From NCBI GenBank assembly GCA_903855705.1, contig CAINZT010000065.1, positions 1-42,696 of the forward strand: a DNA stretch of 42,696 bases, in the 5' to 3' direction. Shown here piece after piece: positions 35,167 through 42,522 of the stretch. The notes beneath the pieces were generated by a model, which ran no database searches, had not been told where the DNA came from, and saw nothing but the letters and a program-made list of their open reading frames with translations. This stretch comes from an uncultured Synechococcus sp. (GTDB taxonomy: Bacteria > Cyanobacteriota > Cyanobacteriia > PCC-6307 > Cyanobiaceae). The translations under genes and the position numbers were made by a program. Each line of letters opens with the position of its first letter. The stretch's first letter is position 1.

Positions 35167-35895
35167 GTGCCCATGCTTTCCGGACCACCCGCCATCACCA
35201 CGGCCAGCCCTGACCAGCTCCTGGACCGTTTTGTCAGCAGCTCGGCTCGCCAGCGCCGGGGACTGCTCGACTCAATCGAGCAAAACATTGAACAACTTCG
35301 CCCCCTCATCGGTGAGCGGCTCGACTTGCTCGATGCCACTGGCGATGACTGGGCCGCCGGCAGCCTGATCCAACTGCTGCTCCAACACGACGACGGCCTT
35401 AGCCAGGCCTTCCGCCAGCGCCATGGATCCGGCTGGCTGGCCGTGACCAGCGCCCAGGGCCAGGACTATGGCCCCCTGGAGTGGGCCTTAATGGCCAAGG
35501 ACTTTGAGCTGGCCGATCGCATCACCAGCGAGACGCTGCGCCAGCTGGCGGGTCCGGCAGCTGTCACCCGCGGTTACGTCTATTACAGCGAGGTGCCGCC
35601 GATCGCAGCGGTGGATCTCGAAAGCCTCGATCGCCTTTGGCTCACCTATTCCCAGGGACGTTTCGGCTTTTCGGTGCAGCTGCGCTTGTTGCGTAGCTGT
35701 GGCGACCGCTGGGACCTGCTCTGGCCGAAATTGGGCTGGAAGCTCAATGGCACCTGGACCCGGTATCCGCGCTCCTTCACCTGGTCTTTGGCGGCACCCG
35801 AAGGCCACCTGCCCCTGGTTAACCAGCTACGGGGCGTGCGCCTGATGGATGCCCTGCTCAGCCATCCGGGTCTGAAGACTCGCCTGCGCTCCTGA
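35167..35895 (+). CDS. gun4: GUN4 domain protein
   Basis: GUN4 binds protoporphyrin IX and Mg-protoporphyrin and stimulates Mg-chelatase in chlorophyll synthesis. The 242-aa protein (GTG 35167, or ATG 35173) has an N-terminal helical domain (IEQNIEQLRPLIGERLDLLD). The GUN4 core follows: YGPLEWALMAKDFELADRIT, VYYSEVPPIAAVDLESLDRL, LTYSQGRFGFSVQLRLLRSC and YPRSFTWSLAAPEGHLPLVN. Cyanobacteria can have several GUN4-domain proteins; the compact two-domain form suggests the Mg-chelatase regulator. It lies 58 bp from divergent mnmH. Confidence 0.93.
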   Translation: MPMLSGPPAITTASPDQLLDRFVSSSARQRRGLLDSIEQNIEQLRPLIGERLDLLDATGDDWAAGSLIQLLLQHDDGLSQAFRQRHGSGWLAVTSAQGQDYGPLEWALMAKDFELADRITSETLRQLAGPAAVTRGYVYYSEVPPIAAVDLESLDRLWLTYSQGRFGFSVQLRLLRSCGDRWDLLWPKLGWKLNGTWTRYPRSFTWSLAAPEGHLPLVNQLRGVRLMDALLSHPGLKTRLRS

Positions 35896-35928
35896 GCGGC
35901 TTGGTTCAACCCTGGTGCTGGCGGGGGC

Positions 35929-35957
35929 GGACCCGGACCCGGAACCGGACCCGGAAC
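35929..35957. repeat. Hexanucleotide repeat, about five units
   Basis: GGACCC GGACCC GGAACC GGACCC GGAAC runs head to tail 33 bp past the GUN4 stop, before the anti-sigma-type gene. Confidence 0.8.
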
Positions 35958-36093
35958 AGTTCCCTTGGGCTTTCCCCTGGATTCGGCCCCGTTGGGCTTG
36001 GGCCTGATCACAGGATCATCGCCAGGGCTTCATCCAAGCCAGGCGGCCTGGACCCTGCGGGGTAGGGTTGAACCAGGTCCATACCAAGCGGCG

Positions 36094-36495
36094 ATGCTGT
36101 TGCGCTGGACTGATTTCATCACTCCCTCGACGCTGCAACTGGCTCCGCTCGTGGAGTTGTTGCTCGAACCGATCCAGTGCGGCCAGCAGCTTGCCACCCT
36201 GCAGCTAGGGCTCCAGGAAGTGCTGGTGAATGCCGTTCGCCATGGCAATGGTAATGATCCGCGCAAATGCCTGCGGGTGCGCCGGATCCTCGCCCCCCGT
36301 TGGTTGATTTGGCAGGTGCAGGATGAGGGCCGGGGCCTGACGCCCCAGCAGCGGGCTTGTGCCCTGCCCCTTGAGCCCCACGCCCGTGGGGGCCGGGGTC
36401 TCTTCCTGATCCACCATTGCTTCGATGATGTGCGCTGGAGCCGTCGCGGCAACCGGGTGCAAGTGTCGGTGCGCCGCACCGGTTGGGCTGTCTGA
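36094..36495 (+). CDS. Anti-sigma-type ATP-binding protein (HATPase_c_2)
   Basis: This is a GHKL ATPase of the RsbW/SpoIIAB type. ATG 36094 (MLLRWTDFITPSTLQLAPLV) gives 133 aa, the family size; the track's upstream 43 residues come from repeat-bearing intergenic DNA. The N box is LQEVLVNAVRHGNGNDP, the G1 box is VQDEGRGLTP, and the G2 box is RGGRGLFLIHHCFDDVRW. Such proteins bind sigma factors or anti-anti-sigma factors and can phosphorylate the latter. No partner gene is adjacent. Confidence 0.88.
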   Translation: MLLRWTDFITPSTLQLAPLVELLLEPIQCGQQLATLQLGLQEVLVNAVRHGNGNDPRKCLRVRRILAPRWLIWQVQDEGRGLTPQQRACALPLEPHARGGRGLFLIHHCFDDVRWSRRGNRVQVSVRRTGWAV

Positions 36496-36570
36496 TCGGA
36501 TGGGGTCTAATCGAAGGCCAGAAATCGAGTTCGCGTGAAGGGCGGCGGCACTGGCCCGGGTCCCTTGCTG

Positions 36571-36939
36571 CTAAAGCTCACTCGCTGCCCTAGCCCCAGG
36601 GGCGGCCGGGCCGTGCTGGGGGCAGCCGGGATCGCGAAGCTCCCCTTTCAACCAAGCCAGGCCGTTCTCGGCCAGGTCAATGCTGGCGCTGCGCTGCTTT
36701 GTTGCCACTGGGGCCTGGGGCGGGTTGGCCGGATCCAGCAGCAGTACCAGGGCTGCTGCCAATTGTTCGGCGGCGCGCCGTTGGGGCTGACCTTTGAAAG
36801 CATGCCACTGGCGATCGCTGATGGTGAGCAGCTGATGCAGTTGGGCGGCGCAGGCAGCGCTGCCCTCGGGCCAGCTGGCTGGCTGCGGCGATTGGGGCCT
36901 CTCAGGAACCACTGGACGGGGGGCGGGGGTTGGCCCCAT
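36571..36939 (-). CDS. Small conserved picocyanobacterial protein (DUF6439-like)
   Basis: The core AAQLHQLLTISDRQWHAFKG, QPQRRAAEQLAAALVLLLDP and GLAWLKGELRDPGCPQHG resembles a small helical protein found across Synechococcus/Prochlorococcus (DUF6439, recalled from memory). The start is uncertain: ATG 36939 gives about 122 aa with a Pro-rich lead, and GTG 36912 is an alternative. The product is soluble with no catalytic motif. It is arranged head to head with the next plus-strand gene, only 9 bp apart if both ATGs are right. Confidence 0.7.
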   Translation of the reverse strand: MGPTPAPRPVVPERPQSPQPASWPEGSAACAAQLHQLLTISDRQWHAFKGQPQRRAAEQLAAALVLLLDPANPPQAPVATKQRSASIDLAENGLAWLKGELRDPGCPQHGPAAPGARAASEL

Positions 36940-36948
36940 CCTGGCGCC

Positions 36949-37236
36949 ATGGCTAAAGCCCGACGTTCCCCAGCCCAGCGGACCCCAGCCCAACCGATTC
37001 GCTGGTTGCACCAGTTGGCCGTCCTGCTGGCTGAAGTGAGCCGGGCCGAGCGGTTGGGTGAGGGCGACAGCAGCCTGGCCAGTCGCCGCCTACGCCAGCG
37101 GATGCTGCTAGCCCAAAGACTGTTTGATCCCCTGCCCCGCCCCCTTCGAGCCAACCGCTGGCCGGAGGAGGTGGTGTGGACGGCCTTGCGCTGGGGTGGC
37201 CCGGCGCTGGTGCTGGCCCTGTGGCTGCACCGTTGA
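36949..37236 (+). CDS. Small basic protein with C-terminal membrane helix
   Basis: I do not recognise a named family. ATG 36949 (MAKARRSPAQRTPAQPIRWL) gives 95 aa; the track's longer ORF runs antisense to the previous gene. A basic N-terminus is followed by helices LHQLAVLLAEVSRAERLGEG and RRLRQRMLLAQRLFDPLP. A hydrophobic C-terminus, ALRWGGPALVLALWLHR, could be a tail anchor. The codon pattern is strongly GC3-biased like true genes here. Confidence 0.65.
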   Translation: MAKARRSPAQRTPAQPIRWLHQLAVLLAEVSRAERLGEGDSSLASRRLRQRMLLAQRLFDPLPRPLRANRWPEEVVWTALRWGGPALVLALWLHR

Positions 37237-37300
37237 GGTCCGTGACTGGCCTGGGGCTTGGGTTGGGCTTGGCAGGACTCCTGGACTATTCCACCTGGAC

Positions 37301-37381
37301 CTTTCCCCTAAAGCTTTCCCCTAAAGCTTTCCCCCCAAAGCTTTCCTCCTAAACCTTTCCCGATAAACCTTTCCCCATAAC
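37301..37381. repeat. Six-unit 13-14-bp tandem repeat
   Basis: CTTTCCCCTAAAG (37301), the same again (37314), then CTTTCCCCCCAAAG, CTTTCCTCCTAAAC, CTTTCCCGATAAAC and CTTTCCCCATAAC. The array fills the gap between two convergent small genes. AAGCTTT palindromes form at the junctions of the first units. Confidence 0.9.
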
Positions 37382-37417
37382 CGGGGACCCGGCGTCCTAA
37401 CCCTTGATCCGGGCCCC

Positions 37418-37711
37418 CTAAACCGTGACCCGGATGATGGGCCCCAGTTCCGGGGCGGCCCCTTCCAGGTCCGGCGCCACCATCGTTTCGGGCAGGTTGC
37501 GACCCCGCAGCCAGGCCGCTCGCAATGTCTTGCGGCGCCGGTCTTCGGCAAGCACGAGCCGATCGGCGGCGGTCACCGGGCTTTCACCAGGCAGTACGGG
37601 GGTGCGCAAGCAGATGCCGAAGCCGTGGGCTTCCACCTGAACAGCTCCCTCCATCAGCACGGTTTGGAAGGTCCAGCCCTCCAACCACCTCACGCTGAAC
37701 GGATTGGCCAT
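37418..37711 (-). CDS. Small conserved protein of unknown function
   Basis: This is a 97-aa soluble beta-rich protein (MANPFSVRWLEGWTFQTVLM). Core segments are EAHGFGICLRTPVLPGESPV and ADRLVLAEDRRRKTLRAAWL. No catalytic motif, signal or membrane segment is seen. ATG 37711 is clear. It lies 60 bp downstream of the methyltransferase gene on the same strand, so co-transcription is possible. No family name is recognised. Confidence 0.7.
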   Translation of the reverse strand: MANPFSVRWLEGWTFQTVLMEGAVQVEAHGFGICLRTPVLPGESPVTAADRLVLAEDRRRKTLRAAWLRGRNLPETMVAPDLEGAAPELGPIIRVTV

Positions 37712-37771
37712 TCGATCGTTACACGAGCTGCATCAACCCTATGGGCTGGCTGCGGCTGTGCAAGGGTCCGG

Positions 37772-38827
37772 TTAGGACTTCATCGCTGTCCAGACGCGCG
37801 TCATCAGGTGGGATTCGGCGCGAACGGCCTTGAAGCCGGCCGCAGTTAGGCGGGCGTCGATGTCATCGCTGATGTAATCGCGGTAATAGGGCTCATGGAA
37901 CATGCGGCGGAAGTTCTCCATGGCGGGGCGGAATTGGGGCGAATCGGCTAATTGCACCGAATCAGCTAGCACCAGCACCCCGCCGGGTTCGAGCACGCGC
38001 CAGCAATCGTTGAGCACGTTTTGGCGCGCCTCCGCCGGCAGCTCATGCATCAGGAACACGCAGGTCACCGCCTGCATGCTGCCGTCGGCAAAGGGCATGG
38101 CTTCGCCATTGCCTTGGACGAGTTGGGGCAATTCGCTTGGGAGCTGGCTGAGCCAACGGTTGGCCTGGCGTAGGTAGGCGCTGGAGAGGTCCAGGCCCAC
38201 GAGGCGGGCCTGGGGCAGGGCAGCGCGAATTTGACGCAGGGTGCGTCCCGTGCCGGTGGCCACGTCGAGCACGCGCAGCTGGCTGGCGGGCCGATCGGCG
38301 AAGGCCCGCAGGCCCCAGACCAGGGGCTTGAGGAGGCGCCGCCGCATCGGATCGGCGGTGCCGTTGAACAGGATTTCCACCTGCAGGTCGTAGAGGGAGG
38401 CGGAGTGGTCGCTTAGGTAGCCGTCGGTCTGGTGGTGGAAGTTCTGCAGGTAGTAGCTGGGATAGTCGCTGCGGTTCACCGTGGTCGGCAGATCGTCAAC
38501 GCGCCGTTGCTTGCGGCGGTTCCAGGTGGCGGGCAGATCGAGCCAGACCAAGGGATAGCGGCTGGCCCATTCCAGCCAGGGGGCATCAAAGAGGAGGGAG
38601 GGGGGGTAGATCCCCTGCTCCGCGTCCTCCCAGTCCACATCGAGCAGCCGTTGGAAGGAGGCCTGCATGGCCTGCAGCATCTCGGGCGGCACCGCCACCG
38701 TGCTCGGGGCCCCCTCCGGGGCCAGGGCGCCCATCAGGCGCAGGCTGACTTCCTTGTGGGCCAGCCCCATCAGGCTCTTGCCCTGCTGCAGGGTCTGGTA
38801 AGCCAGTCGGGTCAAGGGGGCTGCCAT
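37772..38827 (-). CDS. Class I SAM-dependent methyltransferase
   Basis: The 351-aa protein has an unusual N-terminal domain of about 150 residues (LAYQTLQQGKSLMGLAHKEV; DVDWEDAEQGIYPPSLLFDA; YPSYYLQNFHHQTDGYLSDH) before the Rossmann methyltransferase core. The core shows LRVLDVATGTGRTLRQIRAA (motif I), LVGLDLSSAYLRQA, LPQLVQGNGEAMPFADGSMQ and LEPGGVLVLADSVQL. The methyl acceptor is unknown. The pattern resembles UbiE/COQ5-like enzymes but with the plant/cyanobacterial N-terminal extension. ATG 38827. Confidence 0.85.
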   Translation of the reverse strand: MAAPLTRLAYQTLQQGKSLMGLAHKEVSLRLMGALAPEGAPSTVAVPPEMLQAMQASFQRLLDVDWEDAEQGIYPPSLLFDAPWLEWASRYPLVWLDLPATWNRRKQRRVDDLPTTVNRSDYPSYYLQNFHHQTDGYLSDHSASLYDLQVEILFNGTADPMRRRLLKPLVWGLRAFADRPASQLRVLDVATGTGRTLRQIRAALPQARLVGLDLSSAYLRQANRWLSQLPSELPQLVQGNGEAMPFADGSMQAVTCVFLMHELPAEARQNVLNDCWRVLEPGGVLVLADSVQLADSPQFRPAMENFRRMFHEPYYRDYISDDIDARLTAAGFKAVRAESHLMTRVWTAMKS

Positions 38828-38925
38828 TGCGCGTCACCAGGGCCGTTGCTGCGCCCATTCCAACGGATTGCTCGCCCTGGCGTGGCTTTGGGGTCCGGTT
38901 TGGCTGCCTTGGCCCCTGCTCACTA

Positions 38926-38975
38926 CTCCAGTTAGCTCAGTCCAGTCCAGTCAGTCCAGTCGAGACCAGTCAGCC
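38926..38975. repeat. CAGTC-type 5-bp simple repeat
   Basis: Degenerate CAGTC/TCCAG units (CTCAGTCCAGTCCAGTCAGT and flanks) fill about 50 bp of the divergent gap between the methyltransferase gene and the next small plus-strand gene. Confidence 0.75.
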
Positions 38976-39062
38976 AGCGGGCACGAAGTTTGATGTCGCA
39001 TCTGGCGATTAAGTAGCAACCGCTACAGAATGTGGTCAGCTGATTTCTTCGAGTTGCCTTGT

Positions 39063-39305
39063 ATGGCTTTCCCGACCCCGACCCCGCTCCTGCCCCTCCA
39101 TCCGGTGGATCCGGAATTCCTGGCCTGGGCCAGGACCAACCAGCGCCAGAAGCGCCTCAAGGCGGCCCTGTCGGCCCAGCTCCTCGGCCACCCCGATCCC
39201 TTTGACAGGGGCGATGTGGCAGGCCAGGTCCAGGCCTGGGCCAAGCGCCATGCCCAGGTCCGCCGCCTGGAGGCCAGTGCCATGGCCCACCTGCGCCATG
39301 GTTAG
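39063..39305 (+). CDS. Small conserved helical protein
   Basis: ATG 39063 (MAFPTPTPLLPLHPVDPEFL) gives 80 aa, and ATG 39030 would add 11 residues. The body is a charged helical protein: AWARTNQRQKRLKAALSAQL, then DRGDVAGQVQAWAKRHAQVR. No known domain is recognised. The GC3 codon pattern supports coding. It stands alone between the 5-bp repeat region and the alpha/beta hydrolase. Confidence 0.6.
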   Translation: MAFPTPTPLLPLHPVDPEFLAWARTNQRQKRLKAALSAQLLGHPDPFDRGDVAGQVQAWAKRHAQVRRLEASAMAHLRHG

Positions 39306-39407
39306 GGGCTGATTCCGGCATGATTGAGGAGCCCGTTCATGGCGGTCCAGCGGGACCCTGTGGATGGGCCTGGTGCTCGTTAACCAGGGACCTGCTGCCG
39401 GCGTGCT

Positions 39408-40034
39408 TTGCCCCCCGAATCCCCTGCTTGCCCTGCCCAGGCAGCGCCCGTTCCCCTGGTGCTAGTGCATGGGATTTGGGATTCGCCCCGCCTGTTTGGA
39501 CGACTGGAAGCGGCCCTGGCCGGCCGGCGGGCCCCCCTGTTGATCCCCCACCTCCCCCACGGCCTTGGTTTTCGGCCCCTCAAGGAGATGGCCGCCCAAC
39601 TGGATCAAATCATTGCCAGCAGCTTTGCCCCAGAGCAACCGATTGACCTGCTGGGGTATTCGATGGGAGGGGTGATCAGCCGCATCTGGATCCAGTTGCT
39701 GGCTGGCCACCGCCGCACCCGCCGCTTTTACAGCGTGGGCAGCCCCCAGCGGGGCACCCTCACGGCCCAACCCTGGCCCCGCTGGTGGCTGCCCACGGTG
39801 GCCGACATGAAACTGGGCAGTCCCCTGATGCGCCAGCTCAATGGCGATTCCACCGGCCTCGAGGGGATCGACTGCCATAGCTATTACTGCCGCACCGACC
39901 AGATGGTGATCCCCCCCTGGCGCGGGGTGTTGCCGGTGGGGTCGGTGCGGGCCTTGCCAGTGCTGGCCCACAAGGATCTGATCATTAGCCCAAAGGCCTT
40001 AGGCCCGATCGTGGCTGATCTGTTGGTGCCCTGA
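39408..40034 (+). CDS. Alpha/beta hydrolase, lipase/esterase-like
   Basis: The 208-aa alpha/beta hydrolase has an oxyanion-hole segment LVLVHGIWDSPRLF, the nucleophile elbow LLGYSMGGVISR with catalytic serine, and a late histidine in VLAHKDLI. A candidate acid is the Asp in YCRTDQMVIPPW. It resembles triacylglycerol lipase/PGAP1-like cytosolic esterases. The start is TTG 39408 with no better ATG upstream, so it is uncertain. The substrate is unknown. Confidence 0.82.
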   Translation: MPPESPACPAQAAPVPLVLVHGIWDSPRLFGRLEAALAGRRAPLLIPHLPHGLGFRPLKEMAAQLDQIIASSFAPEQPIDLLGYSMGGVISRIWIQLLAGHRRTRRFYSVGSPQRGTLTAQPWPRWWLPTVADMKLGSPLMRQLNGDSTGLEGIDCHSYYCRTDQMVIPPWRGVLPVGSVRALPVLAHKDLIISPKALGPIVADLLVP

Positions 40035-40151
40035 AGGGACGCCCACCCTGGGAGCTTGTCATCGCTGCCGGGCGCCCAAAAGGCCATGCGGTGGACTGGT
40101 GGGACGCCGGCCTTGGCCAGGGTCTGTGCCAACACCAGCCCAGGCCCAGGC

Positions 40152-42467
40152 TCAGGCGGCCACTAGGCCGGAGTGGCGGATTAGGGCCTCGGTGGAGGGC
40201 TGGCGGCCGCGGAAGGCCTCAAACACCTCGGCTGGGCTGCGGCTGCCGCCGAGGCTGAGCACGGTCTCTCGGAAGCGGCGGCCGGTGGTCTGGATCTGGC
40301 TTTCATTCTCCAGGCCGCCTTCCTCAAAGGCGCTGAAGGCATCGGCGCTGAGCACCTCGGCCCACTTGTAGGCGTAGTAGCCGGCTGCGTAGCCGCCGGC
40401 AAAGATGTGGCCGAAGGAGCAGAGGAACGCATCGGTATCGATTGGGGCCAGCACCGTGGTGGTGGTGGCGATGCGGCGGCGCAACTGCTCAGGCGATTCG
40501 CCGCAATCAGGCGACCACTCGCTATGGAGTCGCAGGTCGGTGAGGGCCAGGTGGACCTGACGCAGGGTGGCCGATCCGCCCATGAAGGTGCGGGCCGCCT
40601 GCAGCTTGGCGAATTCAGCCTCGGGTAGGGGTTCGCCGCTCTGCCAGTGGCGGGCCATGCCCAGCAGGGTGGCCCGGTCGTAGCACCAGTTTTCCATGAA
40701 CTGGCTGGGGAGCTCCACCGCATCCCACTCCACGTTGTTGATGCCGGCGGCCTGGGGCCGATCGACGGTGGTAAGCATGTGCTGGAGGCCGTGGCCGAAC
40801 TCATGGAAGAGGGTTTCCACCTCTTCGAAGGTCATCAGGCTTGGGGTGTCACCCACCGGCGGGCTCTGGTTGCAGATCAGGTAGGCGACCGGCAACACCG
40901 GCGTGCCATCGGGGGCCAGGGAGCGCACCAGGCATTCGTCCATCCAGGCGCCGCCGCGCTTGCTGCCGGGGCGGCTGTAGGGGTCGAGGTAAAAGGCGGC
41001 GATCGGCTGGCCGGTCCCGGCTGAGGGGGCTTGGGGCGCCCCGGGCTGAGCTCCCTGGTCGGCTGCGGAGGCCGCCCCACTACTGGCCTCGAGCACCCGG
41101 AAGAAGCGCACGTCGGGATGCCAGATCGGAGCCTGGCCGTCGGCGGCCTCGATGCGGATGCCAAACAGGCGGCCGCAGAGGGCAAACAGCCCCTCCAGCA
41201 CCGCCGGCAGCGGGAAGTAGGGCCGCAGGGCTTCGCTATCGAGCGAGAAGCTCTCCTGGCGCAACAGCTCCGCCCAGAAGCTCACATCCCAGGGTTGGAG
41301 GTCGTTGGCTTCGGGGGCGCCGTGGCGAGCGGCGCACTGGCGCAGCTGCTCGAGCTCCGCCTGGGCCACGGGGAAGGCCGCGGCGCGCAGTTCTTCGAGC
41401 AGGCCCTCGACGCTGGCGACCGAGTCGGCCATCTTGGCGGCCAGGCTTGCCTCGGCCCAGTTGGCAAAGCCCAGCCTGCCGGCCTGGTCGCCCCGCAGGG
41501 TGAGGATCCGTTCAATTAGGGGCCAGTTGTTGAGCGCTCCGGCCGGGGTGCCGTCGTTCTTGTCTTGATGGTTGCTGTTGGGAGTGTTGGTGGAGGGAGT
41601 GTTGTTGGTGGCGCGGTCGTCGCCGGCCTCGCCCTGGCCGGAGGCCCGGCTGACCTGGGCGCGGTAGAGCTGCTCGCGCAGGGCCCGGTTGCGGCTGTAC
41701 TTGAGCACAGGGGCGTAGCGGGGCATGTCCAGGCCCAGCAGCCAGGGGCCGGTCTCGGAGCTGGGCTGGCTGCCATCGGCGGCCAGAAGATCGGCGGAGC
41801 GGGCCGCCTGGGCCAGCTGGTCCTTGAGGCTGGTCGGTAACCCCTCGGTCTGGGCCGGATCCTCCAGGGTCAGGGTCCAGCCGTTGGTGGCATCGAGCAC
41901 CTGGTTGCTGAAGCGGGTGGAGAGGTCGGCCAGTTCCTGGCTGGCCTGGTTGAAGGCGGCCTGGACCTCGCCCTCAAGGCCCACGCCGCGCAGCTGCATG
42001 TCCCGCAGCTCCGCCGCCAGGATCCGCTGCTGGGTGCCATCGAGCCAGCCCGGGGCCCCGGGGCTGGCGGCCGGGTGCTGGCCCTCCAGGGTTTGCAGGG
42101 CCCTGTAAAGGATTTGGCTCTGGCCGGCCCGGCTGCCGAACTGCACGACGGCTGCCTGCTGGCTGGCATGGGCCAGCCGCAACTCGGGGCTGTTGCAGAC
42201 GCCGTTGAGGTGGCCGACCACGCCCCAGCTCCAACGCAGCTGCTCGCCCAGCCGTTGCAGCGGATCCATTACTTCGGCCCAGTCGAGCAGGCGGACTGCG
42301 GCCAGGGATTGCAAGAGCAGCGCTTCGAGGGAATCAAGCTCGGCGTTCAGAAGCGAGAGCAGTTCCGGAATGTGGGCTTCCACCTGGGCTGGGGTGATGG
42401 CCTCAAAGGCGGGCAAGCCCTCGCCCACCAACAGGGGAGCAGGAACAACCGTGGGACTGCCGCTCAT
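40152..42467 (-). CDS. prlC: M3 family oligopeptidase (oligopeptidase A-like)
   Basis: This cytosolic zinc endopeptidase degrades short peptides, including released signal peptides. ATG 42467 (MSGSPTVVPAPLLVGEGLPA) is the likely start; the track's first codon is a TTG. The product is 771 aa, longer than the about 680-700 usual. The zinc site is FHEFGHGLQHML with the third ligand in GINNVEWDAVELPSQFMENW. Two low-complexity insertions explain the size: an Asn/Thr-rich one (NNTPSTNTPNSNHQDKND) and a Ser/Ala/Gln one (SSGAASAADQGAQPGAPQAP). It lies 56 bp downstream of ndhD's stop. Confidence 0.93.
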   Translation of the reverse strand: MSGSPTVVPAPLLVGEGLPAFEAITPAQVEAHIPELLSLLNAELDSLEALLLQSLAAVRLLDWAEVMDPLQRLGEQLRWSWGVVGHLNGVCNSPELRLAHASQQAAVVQFGSRAGQSQILYRALQTLEGQHPAASPGAPGWLDGTQQRILAAELRDMQLRGVGLEGEVQAAFNQASQELADLSTRFSNQVLDATNGWTLTLEDPAQTEGLPTSLKDQLAQAARSADLLAADGSQPSSETGPWLLGLDMPRYAPVLKYSRNRALREQLYRAQVSRASGQGEAGDDRATNNTPSTNTPNSNHQDKNDGTPAGALNNWPLIERILTLRGDQAGRLGFANWAEASLAAKMADSVASVEGLLEELRAAAFPVAQAELEQLRQCAARHGAPEANDLQPWDVSFWAELLRQESFSLDSEALRPYFPLPAVLEGLFALCGRLFGIRIEAADGQAPIWHPDVRFFRVLEASSGAASAADQGAQPGAPQAPSAGTGQPIAAFYLDPYSRPGSKRGGAWMDECLVRSLAPDGTPVLPVAYLICNQSPPVGDTPSLMTFEEVETLFHEFGHGLQHMLTTVDRPQAAGINNVEWDAVELPSQFMENWCYDRATLLGMARHWQSGEPLPEAEFAKLQAARTFMGGSATLRQVHLALTDLRLHSEWSPDCGESPEQLRRRIATTTTVLAPIDTDAFLCSFGHIFAGGYAAGYYAYKWAEVLSADAFSAFEEGGLENESQIQTTGRRFRETVLSLGGSRSPAEVFEAFRGRQPSTEALIRHSGLVAA

Positions 42468-42522
42468 TCGCTGAGGCCATGACTGCAACCCATTTCAACT
42501 CGCGACCCGGAGTTGTCGTGGT

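Noticed and set aside
35109-35339. N-terminal extension of the MnmH ORF
   Set aside because: It lies antisense over the start of GUN4. The family start is MPQAPHQ or MRLAIE.
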